From assembly GCA_900550035.1 (NCBI GenBank), contig URQS01000092.1:1-7800 (forward strand): a DNA stretch of 7,800 nucleotides, written 5' to 3'. Position 1 is the stretch's first letter. Each line of letters starts with the position of its first letter. This DNA comes from an uncultured Prevotella sp. (GTDB taxonomy: Bacteria; Bacteroidota; Bacteroidia; Bacteroidales; Bacteroidaceae). The notes beneath the pieces were generated by a model that ran no database searches, was not told the DNA's origin, and saw nothing but the letters and a program-made list of their open reading frames with translations. Shown here piece by piece: positions 1 through 6,577 of this stretch. The position numbers and the translations under genes are program-made.

Positions 1-106
1 GTACTACTTTATCTGTCTTATGTAAATCTTTTCAAAGAACTCTTTCAATAAACTTTCTTCTTCCGAACTTATCTCGTTTTGCTTGAGGTTTCGTTCGTTC
101 TCGAAA
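1..106 (-). other. Probable rRNA operon leader, partial (runs off left edge)
   Basis: This is the transcribed region downstream of the minus-strand promoter at 114-144. It has no open frame of note and contains a boxA-like element at 29-40. A strong promoter, a non-coding leader of about 100 nt, a boxA-like GTTCTTTGAAAA and then the AAGTAGTAC stretch at the very edge (positions 1-9 read in reverse) resemble what I remember of leaders in front of 16S genes in Prevotella and Bacteroides. The 16S gene itself would lie beyond position 1 and is not visible, so the assignment is inference. The alternative is the 5' UTR of an unrelated, highly expressed gene. Confidence 0.6.
29..40 (-). promoter_or_regulatory. 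boxA-like antitermination element
   Basis: Read on the minus strand the site is GTTCTTTGAAAA, close to the boxA of enterobacterial rrn leaders (TGCTCTTTAACA). In rRNA operons boxA RNA is bound by NusB/NusE (S10) and protects the untranslated transcript from premature termination. Its place about 65-75 nt downstream of a strong promoter is appropriate. Identity rests on motif similarity only. Confidence 0.5.
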
Positions 107-113
107 GCGGATG

Positions 114-144
114 CAAAGGTAGTACTTTTTCTGTTATCTCCAAA
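114..144 (-). promoter_or_regulatory. Strong Bacteroidetes-type promoter reading left
   Basis: On the minus strand the −33 element TTTG (complement of 141-144) is followed after exactly 19 bp by the −7 element TACCTTTG (complement of 114-121), a full match to the Bacteroidetes sigma-ABfr consensus TAnnTTTG. The flank upstream of −33 (about 145-195) is very rich in A/T tracts, like an UP element. Transcription would start near 106 and read off the left edge. It probably drives the rRNA leader. The same ACTACCTTTG core recurs in the promoter at 7707-7737. Confidence 0.75.
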
Positions 145-261
145 ACTTTTGCAGAGAAAATTCAATATTTTTACTGTATTTTTATTGTAAATTGATTCAT
201 ATCAACGATTCTCTGTTTACGCAAACAACTACACCTTATTTTATATATTTAGAGCTCCACA

Positions 262-2754
262 TTAGAGTGCATACTGTAGTCCAATACTACAATCAAAAGT
301 ATTTGACAACACCTTATCGTGATATTTATAATATGTGTCGCGCCAATAGTTCGACACCTTCATATCGAGATTTATACGTTTGGACAATGCCAGACAGAAG
401 CGGGCGTTGAGCACAAGCAGTGAAGAGTTGCCCTTATCGCCCTGTGCATTTAGATAAATAGGGTCGGTATTGTCCACATCTTTGTTTTCATATCCTTTCC
501 ATGTGAATATACGATAGAAGTCGGCACCGAACGACATACTACCCACACGTCCGAACTCCATCAGGCAACTTGCCTTTACGCTGTATCCGCTACCCATATT
601 GTAGTCGCGGTCGATGACATGATAGTAGTCGCTAAGGCTTCCGCCAAGCAGTATGCCGTCAACGAAGATGCGCTGCTCGAGCTTAGTAAGATTGCCCACC
701 TTGGGGAAACGGCAGATAAAGCCCGGACCTATAGAAGCTGCCTCCGAGATGCGATAAGGCACAATGTCCGAACCGTTCTTCACGGGTTCGGAGTCGTAAT
801 AGTTGAAGTGCTGGAACAATCCGAACACCATATCAGCACCATTCGAGATTGTTACGGGCATGCTCCACAATCGTCCCAGAAGATGAACGCCCGTGACGAG
901 CGGTTGGTTTCCGCTTAGTCCGAACTGCAAGTCGGCAGTGAAGTAGTCGTACGGCTTAGTCTGCTCACGGTCGAACGGATCGCCATAGGCAAGGTTGAAC
1001 TGTATATACGGATTGCCCTCGCCACGAAACAGCGCTCCATTGTCGGCAAGATAGCGATAACCTAACGACGTAGTGAAATGAACAGGAATACTTTCGTAGT
1101 CATGATACTTGTAATAACTGCTTCGCACTCGCCATGCATCGCCATACAGAATACGGTTGAGTCCCTTGATAGGGCAAATCAAGGTGCCTACAAACTCACG
1201 CAAGAAACGTGGAAAACCACGCAGACGATCGTCGTATACAAGATTGCTCATGCGGTTGGTTATCTCGCCAATGCACACTCCACCGAACGTAGTAGCCATA
1301 AGGTCGTTGATGGCTGGCGGTTCTATCTCGCACGTCGTCTCCCACATCAGACTGCCGCAGAACGAGTAAGGCACTGATTCCCAGAACGACATACCGTGCG
1401 AACGGGCTGCATTGAAGTAGAGTCCGCCATGATATGGATGAGCAAAAAGATTGGTCGAGAACTGGTCGTTGTCCCAGACGAATCCCGTCTTGATATTGTT
1501 CTTGATACTGCTCCATGAAATCTTGGCAAAATCCTCGTTCATGACATATCGGTCGAAGAACTGCACACCGACATTAATGCCGAATGCTTCGAGTGCAGCA
1601 CGCCACGGATGTTTCTTCTGTCGCATCGGATCATCGAAAGCAAATGCTGTAGTATCAACCCCATAGCCCTTCAGACCAGACTCGTCGTCAGCAGCAGTAT
1701 AGAAATGACGGTTGCGCGAGAGTCGCCATGCCAGACCAGCCTCGAATATTGCACGTTGCCTGTAGCGTCGTGCGTGGTTGTAGTATCGGGTGTCGCCATA
1801 GCCCACCGTAGCAAACAGACTCGTGTAATTGCCCAGAATAAGGTCAGCATTAAGTCGTGCCTGAAGCGAGAACAGACGTTCGGGTTTGTTGTTAGAGTTT
1901 TCCTCAAACGACTCTATGTGATAAAATCCGAGGTCGCCACTGAGCGAAAAACGTGGAGTGACATTGAAGTATTGTCCGATACGATAGAACAGTGCGCCCG
2001 AGAAATGCTTGTCGAGTCCAAAGTAATGAGTGCCTACACCTATTATATTATAGGTGCTTCGGTTGCGAAATCGCACAGCCAAATTGGTCTTGGTAGCCGT
2101 ACCGCCATAAGTCATGATGTCTATGCGAGTGTTCGGATTGACATTGACAAGTCCTATCTTATGCGCAAGCGTGTCGCGACTGTAGTTGATAAAGCCAACC
2201 TGCACACCTCGCGGATGCCTGATGCACACATTGACCAATCCTATCTGCGAGCCGTTGAGCGTGTCGGCATAGTTGTAGAAACCAGTCTGCACACCACGCA
2301 TATACGACGAACACACATTGGTGCCACCTATCTGCATGCCACGCTTCATGCCCAGCGAGATATTGGACAGGGCACTCAACTGTATGCCGCGAAATCCCTC
2401 GCCAGCCACATTATTAAACATAGCCACCTGAACTCCATTACCACTTTGCAACAGATTGGACACGCCAGAAATCTGCACGCCACGCATGTCGCTGCCTACA
2501 GCATTGACAACGCCAGCAATGTTGACACCACGCAACTGTTTGCGCACCGTAGCCGAGAAACTTCCTATCTGCACACCGCGCAAAGTGTCAACGTCGCCAA
2601 ACAATGCCAGATTTCCACTGCTGTATAATGTAGAGTCGGCACCATGATGATTAATGCCGACTCCGATGTTATGAGTTTTGCGGTTGTTGTCCTGTGCCTG
2701 TAGAGCAAAAGTCCAAAGCCCGAACAAAACCGCCAATACGAGTTTTATATTCAT
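262..2754 (-). CDS. Outer-membrane protein with RGVQI surface repeats and DUF3943 domain
   Basis: This 830-residue protein starts with a clear Sec signal peptide (NIKLVLAVLFGLWTFALQAQ, cleavage near residue 20), so it is exported. Residues about 57-207 hold ten imperfect repeats of 14-16 residues around RGVQI/GLxN, like the LA_2272-type surface repeats. Residues about 410-545 match DUF3943, including HPYHGGLYFNAAR, FCGSLMWE, EPPAINDLMATTFGG and IGEITNRMSN followed by a PIKGLNRI block. The rest alternates aromatic and polar residues, as transmembrane beta strands do, so a beta-barrel in the outer membrane is likely. Function is unknown for the family. The start ATG overlaps the stop of the upstream symporter gene (ATGA, 2751-2754), so the two are probably translationally coupled. 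The stop is TAA at 262-264. Family assignment is firm; location is inferred; no substrate can be proposed. Confidence 0.85.
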   Translation of the reverse strand: MNIKLVLAVLFGLWTFALQAQDNNRKTHNIGVGINHHGADSTLYSSGNLALFGDVDTLRGVQIGSFSATVRKQLRGVNIAGVVNAVGSDMRGVQISGVSNLLQSGNGVQVAMFNNVAGEGFRGIQLSALSNISLGMKRGMQIGGTNVCSSYMRGVQTGFYNYADTLNGSQIGLVNVCIRHPRGVQVGFINYSRDTLAHKIGLVNVNPNTRIDIMTYGGTATKTNLAVRFRNRSTYNIIGVGTHYFGLDKHFSGALFYRIGQYFNVTPRFSLSGDLGFYHIESFEENSNNKPERLFSLQARLNADLILGNYTSLFATVGYGDTRYYNHARRYRQRAIFEAGLAWRLSRNRHFYTAADDESGLKGYGVDTTAFAFDDPMRQKKHPWRAALEAFGINVGVQFFDRYVMNEDFAKISWSSIKNNIKTGFVWDNDQFSTNLFAHPYHGGLYFNAARSHGMSFWESVPYSFCGSLMWETTCEIEPPAINDLMATTFGGVCIGEITNRMSNLVYDDRLRGFPRFLREFVGTLICPIKGLNRILYGDAWRVRSSYYKYHDYESIPVHFTTSLGYRYLADNGALFRGEGNPYIQFNLAYGDPFDREQTKPYDYFTADLQFGLSGNQPLVTGVHLLGRLWSMPVTISNGADMVFGLFQHFNYYDSEPVKNGSDIVPYRISEAASIGPGFICRFPKVGNLTKLEQRIFVDGILLGGSLSDYYHVIDRDYNMGSGYSVKASCLMEFGRVGSMSFGADFYRIFTWKGYENKDVDNTDPIYLNAQGDKGNSSLLVLNARFCLALSKRINLDMKVSNYWRDTYYKYHDKVLSNTFDCSIGLQYAL
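2125..2586 (-). repeat. Ten-fold 16-residue coding repeat in the DUF3943 protein
   Basis: Residues about 57-210 contain a repeating unit whose core is RGVQI or a variant (RGVNI, NGVQV, RGIQL, RGMQI, RGVQT, NGSQI, RGVQV, HKIGL), followed by a GxxN or similar turn. Core spacings are 16, 16, 15, 16, 16, 15, 15, 14 and 16 residues. At DNA level the unit is about 48 bp but copies have diverged, so this is an old protein repeat, not a fresh tandem duplication. Short alternating hydrophobic strands suggest a stack of beta hairpins or a solenoid exposed at the surface. Confidence 0.8.
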
Positions 2755-3911
2755 TTTTTACCGAAACACTTGTCTACTATCAGTGCCAGCGCACCATCGC
2801 CGGTCACGTTGCACGCTGTACCAAAGCTGTCCATAGCGATGTACAACGCTATCATCAGCGCGAGCGACTGCTGGTCGAAACCGAGCATTGACGAGAGAAT
2901 GCCGAGGGCAGCCATGATTGCTCCGCCGGGTACACCTGGCGCTGCAACCATCGTCACACCGAGCATCAATATGAATCCTGCCATCATCTGGAAGTCGTAA
3001 GCTATGCCCTGCATCATCATGAGTGCAAGCGAGCAAGCCACAATCTTCATCGTACTGCCCGAAAGATGAATAGTGGCACACAACGGTATAACAAATCCAG
3101 CTATATCCTTGTCGACACCGTTAAGAATGGTCTGACGCAATGTGACGGGAATAGTAGCAGCCGACGACTGCGTGCCGAGTGCCGTGAAATAAGCCGGCAT
3201 CATATTGGCAAGCATCCTGAAGGGATTCTTGTGTACGAAGAACGATGCCACCATATACTGGAATATGAGCAGGAATATGTGCATGACGAAAATCACGCCG
3301 ATAATCTTGACAAACACGCTGAGCACCTTGAACACCTCGCCCGAATGGGTCATGTTGAAGAATATGCCGAAGATATAGATTGGCAGCAGCGGAAGCACCA
3401 CCACCTGTATTGTCTTGGTGATGATATCGCGGAACTCGCCGAACACGTTCTTCATCGCCTTGCCGTCCAGATGGGCAATGCCCAGTCCAAGCGTGAACGC
3501 CATTACCAACGAAGTCATGACATTGAGCGGTGCCGGAATGGCAACGGTGAAATATGGCTTGATGCCTTCAGCCTGACTAATCTGTGCTATCTTCAGATTG
3601 TCGGAGATGAGCGACGGGAAGAAGGTCTGCCCCACTCCATACGACAGGAATCCCGAGAATATAGTTGCTCCATAAGCCAACAGCGCGGTGACAAGCAACA
3701 GCTTGCCCGCACCCTTGCCTATATCGGCAATGGCAGGTGTGACGAGTCCTACGATGATGAGTGGAATCAAGAATCCGAGGAACTCACTAAACAGTGCGTT
3801 GAACGTTACGAACACACGCACGGGCATGTCGGGTGAGACGATGCCAAGACAGATGCCAAGGATGATGGCAACGATGATTTTAGGCAGTAGGCCGAACTTT
3901 AATTTCTTCAT
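2751..3911 (-). CDS. Dicarboxylate/amino acid:cation symporter (DAACS, SLC1 fold)
   Basis: This is an inner-membrane secondary transporter of the DAACS (GltP/GltPh) family, 386 residues from the ATG at 3911. A TTG three codons upstream (3920) is possible but less likely. Many hydrophobic helices run through the length. HP1 is TALGTQSSAATIPVTL (about 243-258), TM7 has PLCATIHLSGSTMKI, HP2 has GVPGGAIM (326-333), and TM8 has MDSFGTACNVTGD (360-372). Aligned by eye to GltPh, D361, N368 and D372 match D394, N401 and D405. The two possible side-chain-carboxylate arginines are absent (Q248 for R276, G364 for R397), and the NMDGT sodium/ligand motif is HLSGS (282-286). Acidic amino acids are therefore doubtful substrates; a neutral solute is possible. 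It is the first gene of the operon, has its own promoter at 3947-3978, and its TGA overlaps the ATG of the DUF3943 gene. Confidence 0.9.
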   Translation of the reverse strand: MKKLKFGLLPKIIVAIILGICLGIVSPDMPVRVFVTFNALFSEFLGFLIPLIIVGLVTPAIADIGKGAGKLLLVTALLAYGATIFSGFLSYGVGQTFFPSLISDNLKIAQISQAEGIKPYFTVAIPAPLNVMTSLVMAFTLGLGIAHLDGKAMKNVFGEFRDIITKTIQVVVLPLLPIYIFGIFFNMTHSGEVFKVLSVFVKIIGVIFVMHIFLLIFQYMVASFFVHKNPFRMLANMMPAYFTALGTQSSAATIPVTLRQTILNGVDKDIAGFVIPLCATIHLSGSTMKIVACSLALMMMQGIAYDFQMMAGFILMLGVTMVAAPGVPGGAIMAALGILSSMLGFDQQSLALMIALYIAMDSFGTACNVTGDGALALIVDKCFGKK

Positions 3912-3946
3912 AGCACACAATTATTTGCATAAGGCTGAATGTGCTA

Positions 3947-3978
3947 CAAATTTAACGAAAAGAACTGAAAGTCACAAA
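3947..3978 (-). promoter_or_regulatory. Promoter of the symporter-DUF3943 operon
   Basis: On the minus strand TTTG (complement of 3975-3978) is followed after 20 bp by TAAATTTG (complement of 3947-3954), a full match to the Bacteroidetes −7 consensus TAnnTTTG. A start site near 3940 would give a leader of roughly 28 nt to the ATG at 3911, which supports that start codon. No operator-like palindrome is evident between promoter and gene. Confidence 0.7.
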
Positions 3979-4039
3979 TTCGCATACCAAGATAAGCTAC
4001 ATTTGTATCAACACATCCTTATTTCTCAATTATTTTGCC

Positions 4040-4047
4040 TAATTTTG
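4040..4047 (+). promoter_or_regulatory. Candidate −7 element for the rsmF-like gene
   Basis: TAATTTTG fits TAnnTTTG and lies about 45 bp before the ATG at 4092, in the gap shared with the divergent symporter promoter. No TTTG is found at the usual 19-21 bp upstream; the nearest good one (4002-4005) is 34 bp away. The call therefore rests on the −7 element and position only. Confidence 0.4.
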
Positions 4048-4091
4048 CAGTCTACAGCCCACCCCACTTTATTATATATAGACAATAAGAC

Positions 4092-5540
4092 ATGAACTTG
4101 CCATCTGACTTCATCACATACACCCGTCAACTCATGGGCAATGAGCTATACAGCCGCCTTGAGGAGGGACTTGATTCACAAGAGTCGCCCGTAAGCATAC
4201 GCCTCAATCCGTTCAAGGCGCAGTCGCTTGACGTGACCGAAGGACTATACGACTGCACCGTACCATGGTGCAGACTCACCGGACGCTATCTGCGCGAACG
4301 CCCCAACTTCACGTTCGACCCTCTGCTGCATGCCGGATTGTACTATGTACAGGAAGCTGCTTCGATGTTTGTCGACCATATAGTGCGCACATTCATTAAG
4401 GAGCCCGTGCGCATGCTCGACCTCTGTGCAGCGCCGGGAGGCAAGTCGACAGCCCTGCGTGCAGCCCTTCCCGAGGGTTCGCTGCTCTTTTCGAACGAAC
4501 CGATGCGCACACGTGCACAGATACTGAGCGAAAACCTGCAGAAATTCGGACACGAAGACGTCATCGTAACCAACAACTATCCGCGCGACTATCGCAAGGC
4601 GGGCATCATGTTCGACGCAATACTTGCCGACGTGCCGTGCTCGGGCGAAGGAATGTTTCGCAAGGACGACGGCGCAAGAGCCGAATGGAGTCTGCAGAAT
4701 GTGGACAACTGCTGGCAGCTGCAACGCGAGATTGTGAGCGATATATGGAAATGCCTGCAACCCGGCGGACTGCTCATCTACTCTACATGCACGTTCAATG
4801 CGCATGAAGACGAGGAGAACGTGGAGTGGATAGCAAGCGAGTTGGGTGCCGACATCATCGAGTTGCCCATCGAAGAGTCGTGGAACATAACGCCTGCCGT
4901 AGTAGGCAATGTTCCTGTATGCCGCTTCCTGCCGGGCATAAGCCGTAGCGAAGGCCTGTTTGTGGCAGTTCTGCGCAAACACGGCGAGAGCGAAACGACT
5001 GCATTAAACGCCTCTGCCACCAACTCCAAACCAAAGAAAGACCGCAAGAACCAGCGCAAGCAGACAGCACAAGGCGGCAAGCAGCAGTCGGCAGACACGA
5101 TGCAGGCACTGCGCACGCCCGACAACTTCACAGCCCGACGCAACGGAGATGAAATAGTAGCTATACCCAAACGATGGGCTGACACCTACGATGCGGCAGC
5201 CTCAACGCTTAAGATTATGCACGCAGGCGTAACACTCGGCATCGAGAAAGGTCGCGACATCATACCCGACCAATCGCTCGCCATGTCGCGACAACTCAAT
5301 ATCGATGCCTATCCGCAAGTGGAACTCAGCTATGCAGAAGCCATCAACTTCCTGCGCAAGGAAGCCGTAACGCTGCCCGAAGGTACACCGCGCGGATTTG
5401 TCGTAGTGACATACAAGGGCTACCCGCTCGGCATGGAAAAGAACATAGGCAACCGTGCCAACAACCTCTACCCCACCGAATGGCGCATCAAGAGCAGCCA
5501 CGTGCCCGAATCGGAATGTAGTGTGCTTGCCAAAATATAA
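4092..5540 (+). CDS. RsmF-like RNA m5C methyltransferase (NOL1/NOP2/Sun family)
   Basis: A cytosolic SAM-dependent cytosine-C5 methyltransferase acting on RNA, by homology 16S rRNA as for E. coli RsmF (C1407). It has 482 residues, close to the 479 of RsmF. The N-terminal part carries PVSIRLNP (33-40). SAM motif I is LDLCAAPGGKST (109-120). Motif IV is DVPCSGEGMF with C183, and motif VI is IYSTCTF with C233. In this family the motif VI Cys attacks C6 of the cytosine and the motif IV Cys aids product release; both are present. A lysine/glutamine-rich, low-complexity linker (about 299-335) leads to a C-terminal PUA-like RNA-binding region (about 345-482) containing RGFVVVTYKGYPLGMEK. It is divergent from the symporter operon and followed 58 bp later by thyA, with no evident terminator between, so cotranscription is possible. 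The enzyme class is secure; the exact target base is inferred. The leader has no Shine-Dalgarno. Confidence 0.9.
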   Translation: MNLPSDFITYTRQLMGNELYSRLEEGLDSQESPVSIRLNPFKAQSLDVTEGLYDCTVPWCRLTGRYLRERPNFTFDPLLHAGLYYVQEAASMFVDHIVRTFIKEPVRMLDLCAAPGGKSTALRAALPEGSLLFSNEPMRTRAQILSENLQKFGHEDVIVTNNYPRDYRKAGIMFDAILADVPCSGEGMFRKDDGARAEWSLQNVDNCWQLQREIVSDIWKCLQPGGLLIYSTCTFNAHEDEENVEWIASELGADIIELPIEESWNITPAVVGNVPVCRFLPGISRSEGLFVAVLRKHGESETTALNASATNSKPKKDRKNQRKQTAQGGKQQSADTMQALRTPDNFTARRNGDEIVAIPKRWADTYDAAASTLKIMHAGVTLGIEKGRDIIPDQSLAMSRQLNIDAYPQVELSYAEAINFLRKEAVTLPEGTPRGFVVVTYKGYPLGMEKNIGNRANNLYPTEWRIKSSHVPESECSVLAKI

Positions 5541-5548
5541 CATTTACA

Positions 5549-5590
5549 ACACTCCACATTTCACATTTAACACTTAACATTTCACATTAA
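5549..5590 (+). repeat. Heptamer array 1 in the rsmF-thyA gap
   Basis: Six consecutive 7-bp units fit approximately ACAYTTM (ACATTTC occurs twice; others are ACATTTA, ACACTTA, ACATTAA and ACACTCC). They fill most of the 58-bp gap between rsmF and thyA and end 8 bp before the thyA ATG. The array leaves no room for a conventional promoter with clear −33/−7 elements. Seen directly; function unknown. Confidence 0.75.
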
Positions 5591-5598
5591 AATAAACA

Positions 5599-6393
5599 AT
5601 GCAACAATACTTGAAACTTCTTGATCGCATCCTTACTGAGGGTGCTACCAAGACCGACCGCACAGGAACCGGCACGATGAGCGTGTTCGGCAATCAGATG
5701 CGATTCGACATGGCAAACGGATTTCCGTTGCTGACAACAAAGAAACTGCACCTCAAGTCGATAATTTACGAATTGCTGTGGTTCTTGCGCGGCGACACTA
5801 ACGTTCACTACCTGCAGGAGCATGGCGTGCGCATATGGAACGAGTGGGCTGACGAGAATGGCGAACTCGGTCCGGTGTACGGTCATCAGTGGCGTTCGTG
5901 GCCCGACTACAACGGGGGCACTATCGACCAGATACAGAACGTAGTGGATATGATAAAGAACCATCCCGACTCGCGCCGCATGATGGTGACAGCATGGAAC
6001 CCTGCCGAGGTAGAACAGATGGCATTGCCTCCATGTCACTGCCTCTTCCAGTTCTACGTTGCCGACGGCCGCCTGTCGCTGCAACTCTACCAGCGCTCTG
6101 CTGACACCTTCCTTGGCGTGCCGTTCAACATCGCTTCGTACGCTCTGCTGTTGCAGATGATGGCTCAGGTGACCGGATTGCAGCCAGGCGAATTCATACA
6201 TACCACTGGCGATACACACCTCTATCTCAATCATCTCGATCAGGCTCGTCTGCAACTGACACGCACTCCGCGCCCGTTGCCGACAATGAAGATTAATCCC
6301 GATGTGAAGAACCTCTTCGATTTCCACTACGAAGACTTCCAACTCGAAGGTTACGACCCATGGCCGCATATCGCTGCAACAGTTAGCGTTTAG
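5599..6393 (+). CDS. thyA: Thymidylate synthase
   Basis: Makes dTMP from dUMP in the cytosol using 5,10-methylenetetrahydrofolate as both methylene donor and reductant, releasing dihydrofolate. At 264 residues it has the length of the E. coli enzyme, and key positions carry the same numbers: R21 in TDRTGT, R126-R127 in DSRRMM, the nucleophile C146 in LPPCHC, R166 and D169 in YQRSAD, N177 in VPFN, and H207/Y209 in THLYL. The C-terminus ATVSV supplies the terminal carboxylate segment that closes on the cofactor. The start MQQYLKLL is the only sensible one and has an A-rich leader. The next gene is folA, which recycles the dihydrofolate produced. An 8-10 bp hairpin overlaps the TAG stop. Complete, with no missing catalytic residue. 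Confidence 0.97.
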   Translation: MQQYLKLLDRILTEGATKTDRTGTGTMSVFGNQMRFDMANGFPLLTTKKLHLKSIIYELLWFLRGDTNVHYLQEHGVRIWNEWADENGELGPVYGHQWRSWPDYNGGTIDQIQNVVDMIKNHPDSRRMMVTAWNPAEVEQMALPPCHCLFQFYVADGRLSLQLYQRSADTFLGVPFNIASYALLLQMMAQVTGLQPGEFIHTTGDTHLYLNHLDQARLQLTRTPRPLPTMKINPDVKNLFDFHYEDFQLEGYDPWPHIAATVSV

Positions 6394-6413
6394 CTGCTAA
6401 ACGCAGCTAAACG
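6386..6413 (+). terminator. Stem-loop(s) over the thyA stop codon, possible terminator
   Basis: Two mutually exclusive perfect hairpins share sequence. One pairs GCGTTTAG (6386-6393, ending in the TAG stop) with CTAAACGC (6397-6404) across a 3-nt loop. The other pairs CGTTTAGCTG (6387-6396) with CAGCTAAACG (6404-6413), a 10-bp stem with 7-nt loop. No T-run follows, so classic intrinsic termination is doubtful; RNA 3'-end protection or attenuation between thyA and folA are alternatives. A small further palindrome, TTGCC/GGCAA, lies at 6427-6439. Confidence 0.4.
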
Positions 6414-6450
6414 AATTAGGAATTGGTTGCCTACGGCAATTAAGAATAAA

Positions 6451-6572
6451 TCGTAATTCAAACAATTCGTAATTCAAACAATTCGTAATTCGTAACTCCT
6501 AATTCGTAATTCAAAAAACTCCTAATTCGTAATTCAAAAAACTCCTAATTCGTAACTCGTAATTCCTAATTC
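6451..6572 (+). repeat. Heptamer array 2 in the thyA-folA gap
   Basis: The 184-bp gap is dominated by TAATTC/TAACTC hexamers spaced 7 bp apart within blocks (starts at 6486, 6493, 6500, 6507 and again 6546, 6553, 6560, 6567), giving a unit TAAYTCS. Two higher-order repeats sit on this: a perfect 16-bp unit twice (6451-6466, 6467-6482) and a perfect 23-bp unit twice (6495-6517, 6518-6540) plus a partial third copy from 6541. The last unit ends 5 bp before the folA ATG. I see no promoter matching TAnnTTTG in the gap. Confidence 0.85.
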
Positions 6573-6577
6573 ATAAT

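Noticed and set aside
214..227. Short palindrome TGTTT/AAACA as terminator of the symporter-DUF3943 operon
   Set aside because: Only a 5-bp stem with no T-run on the minus strand; too weak to call.
192..410. Plus-strand open frame of 72 codons at the left intergenic region
   Set aside because: Overlaps the 3' end of the DUF3943 gene in antisense, has no promoter in its orientation and no recognisable protein features.
1609..2628. Plus-strand open frame of 339 codons
   Set aside because: It is antisense to the repeat and barrel region of the DUF3943 gene, shows no family features, and its recurring short motifs are the complement of the RGVQI repeats.
3066..3836. Plus-strand open frame of 256 codons
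   Set aside because: Antisense to the symporter; the His/Glu-rich, domain-less translation is the usual complement of hydrophobic codons.
3909..3920. TTG at 3920 as the symporter start
   Set aside because: An ATG three codons downstream (3911) begins the typical MKKLKFG N-terminus; a rare start adding three residues is not needed.
5587..6369. Minus-strand open frame of 260 codons
   Set aside because: Antisense shadow of thyA, whose catalytic residues are all intact on the plus strand.
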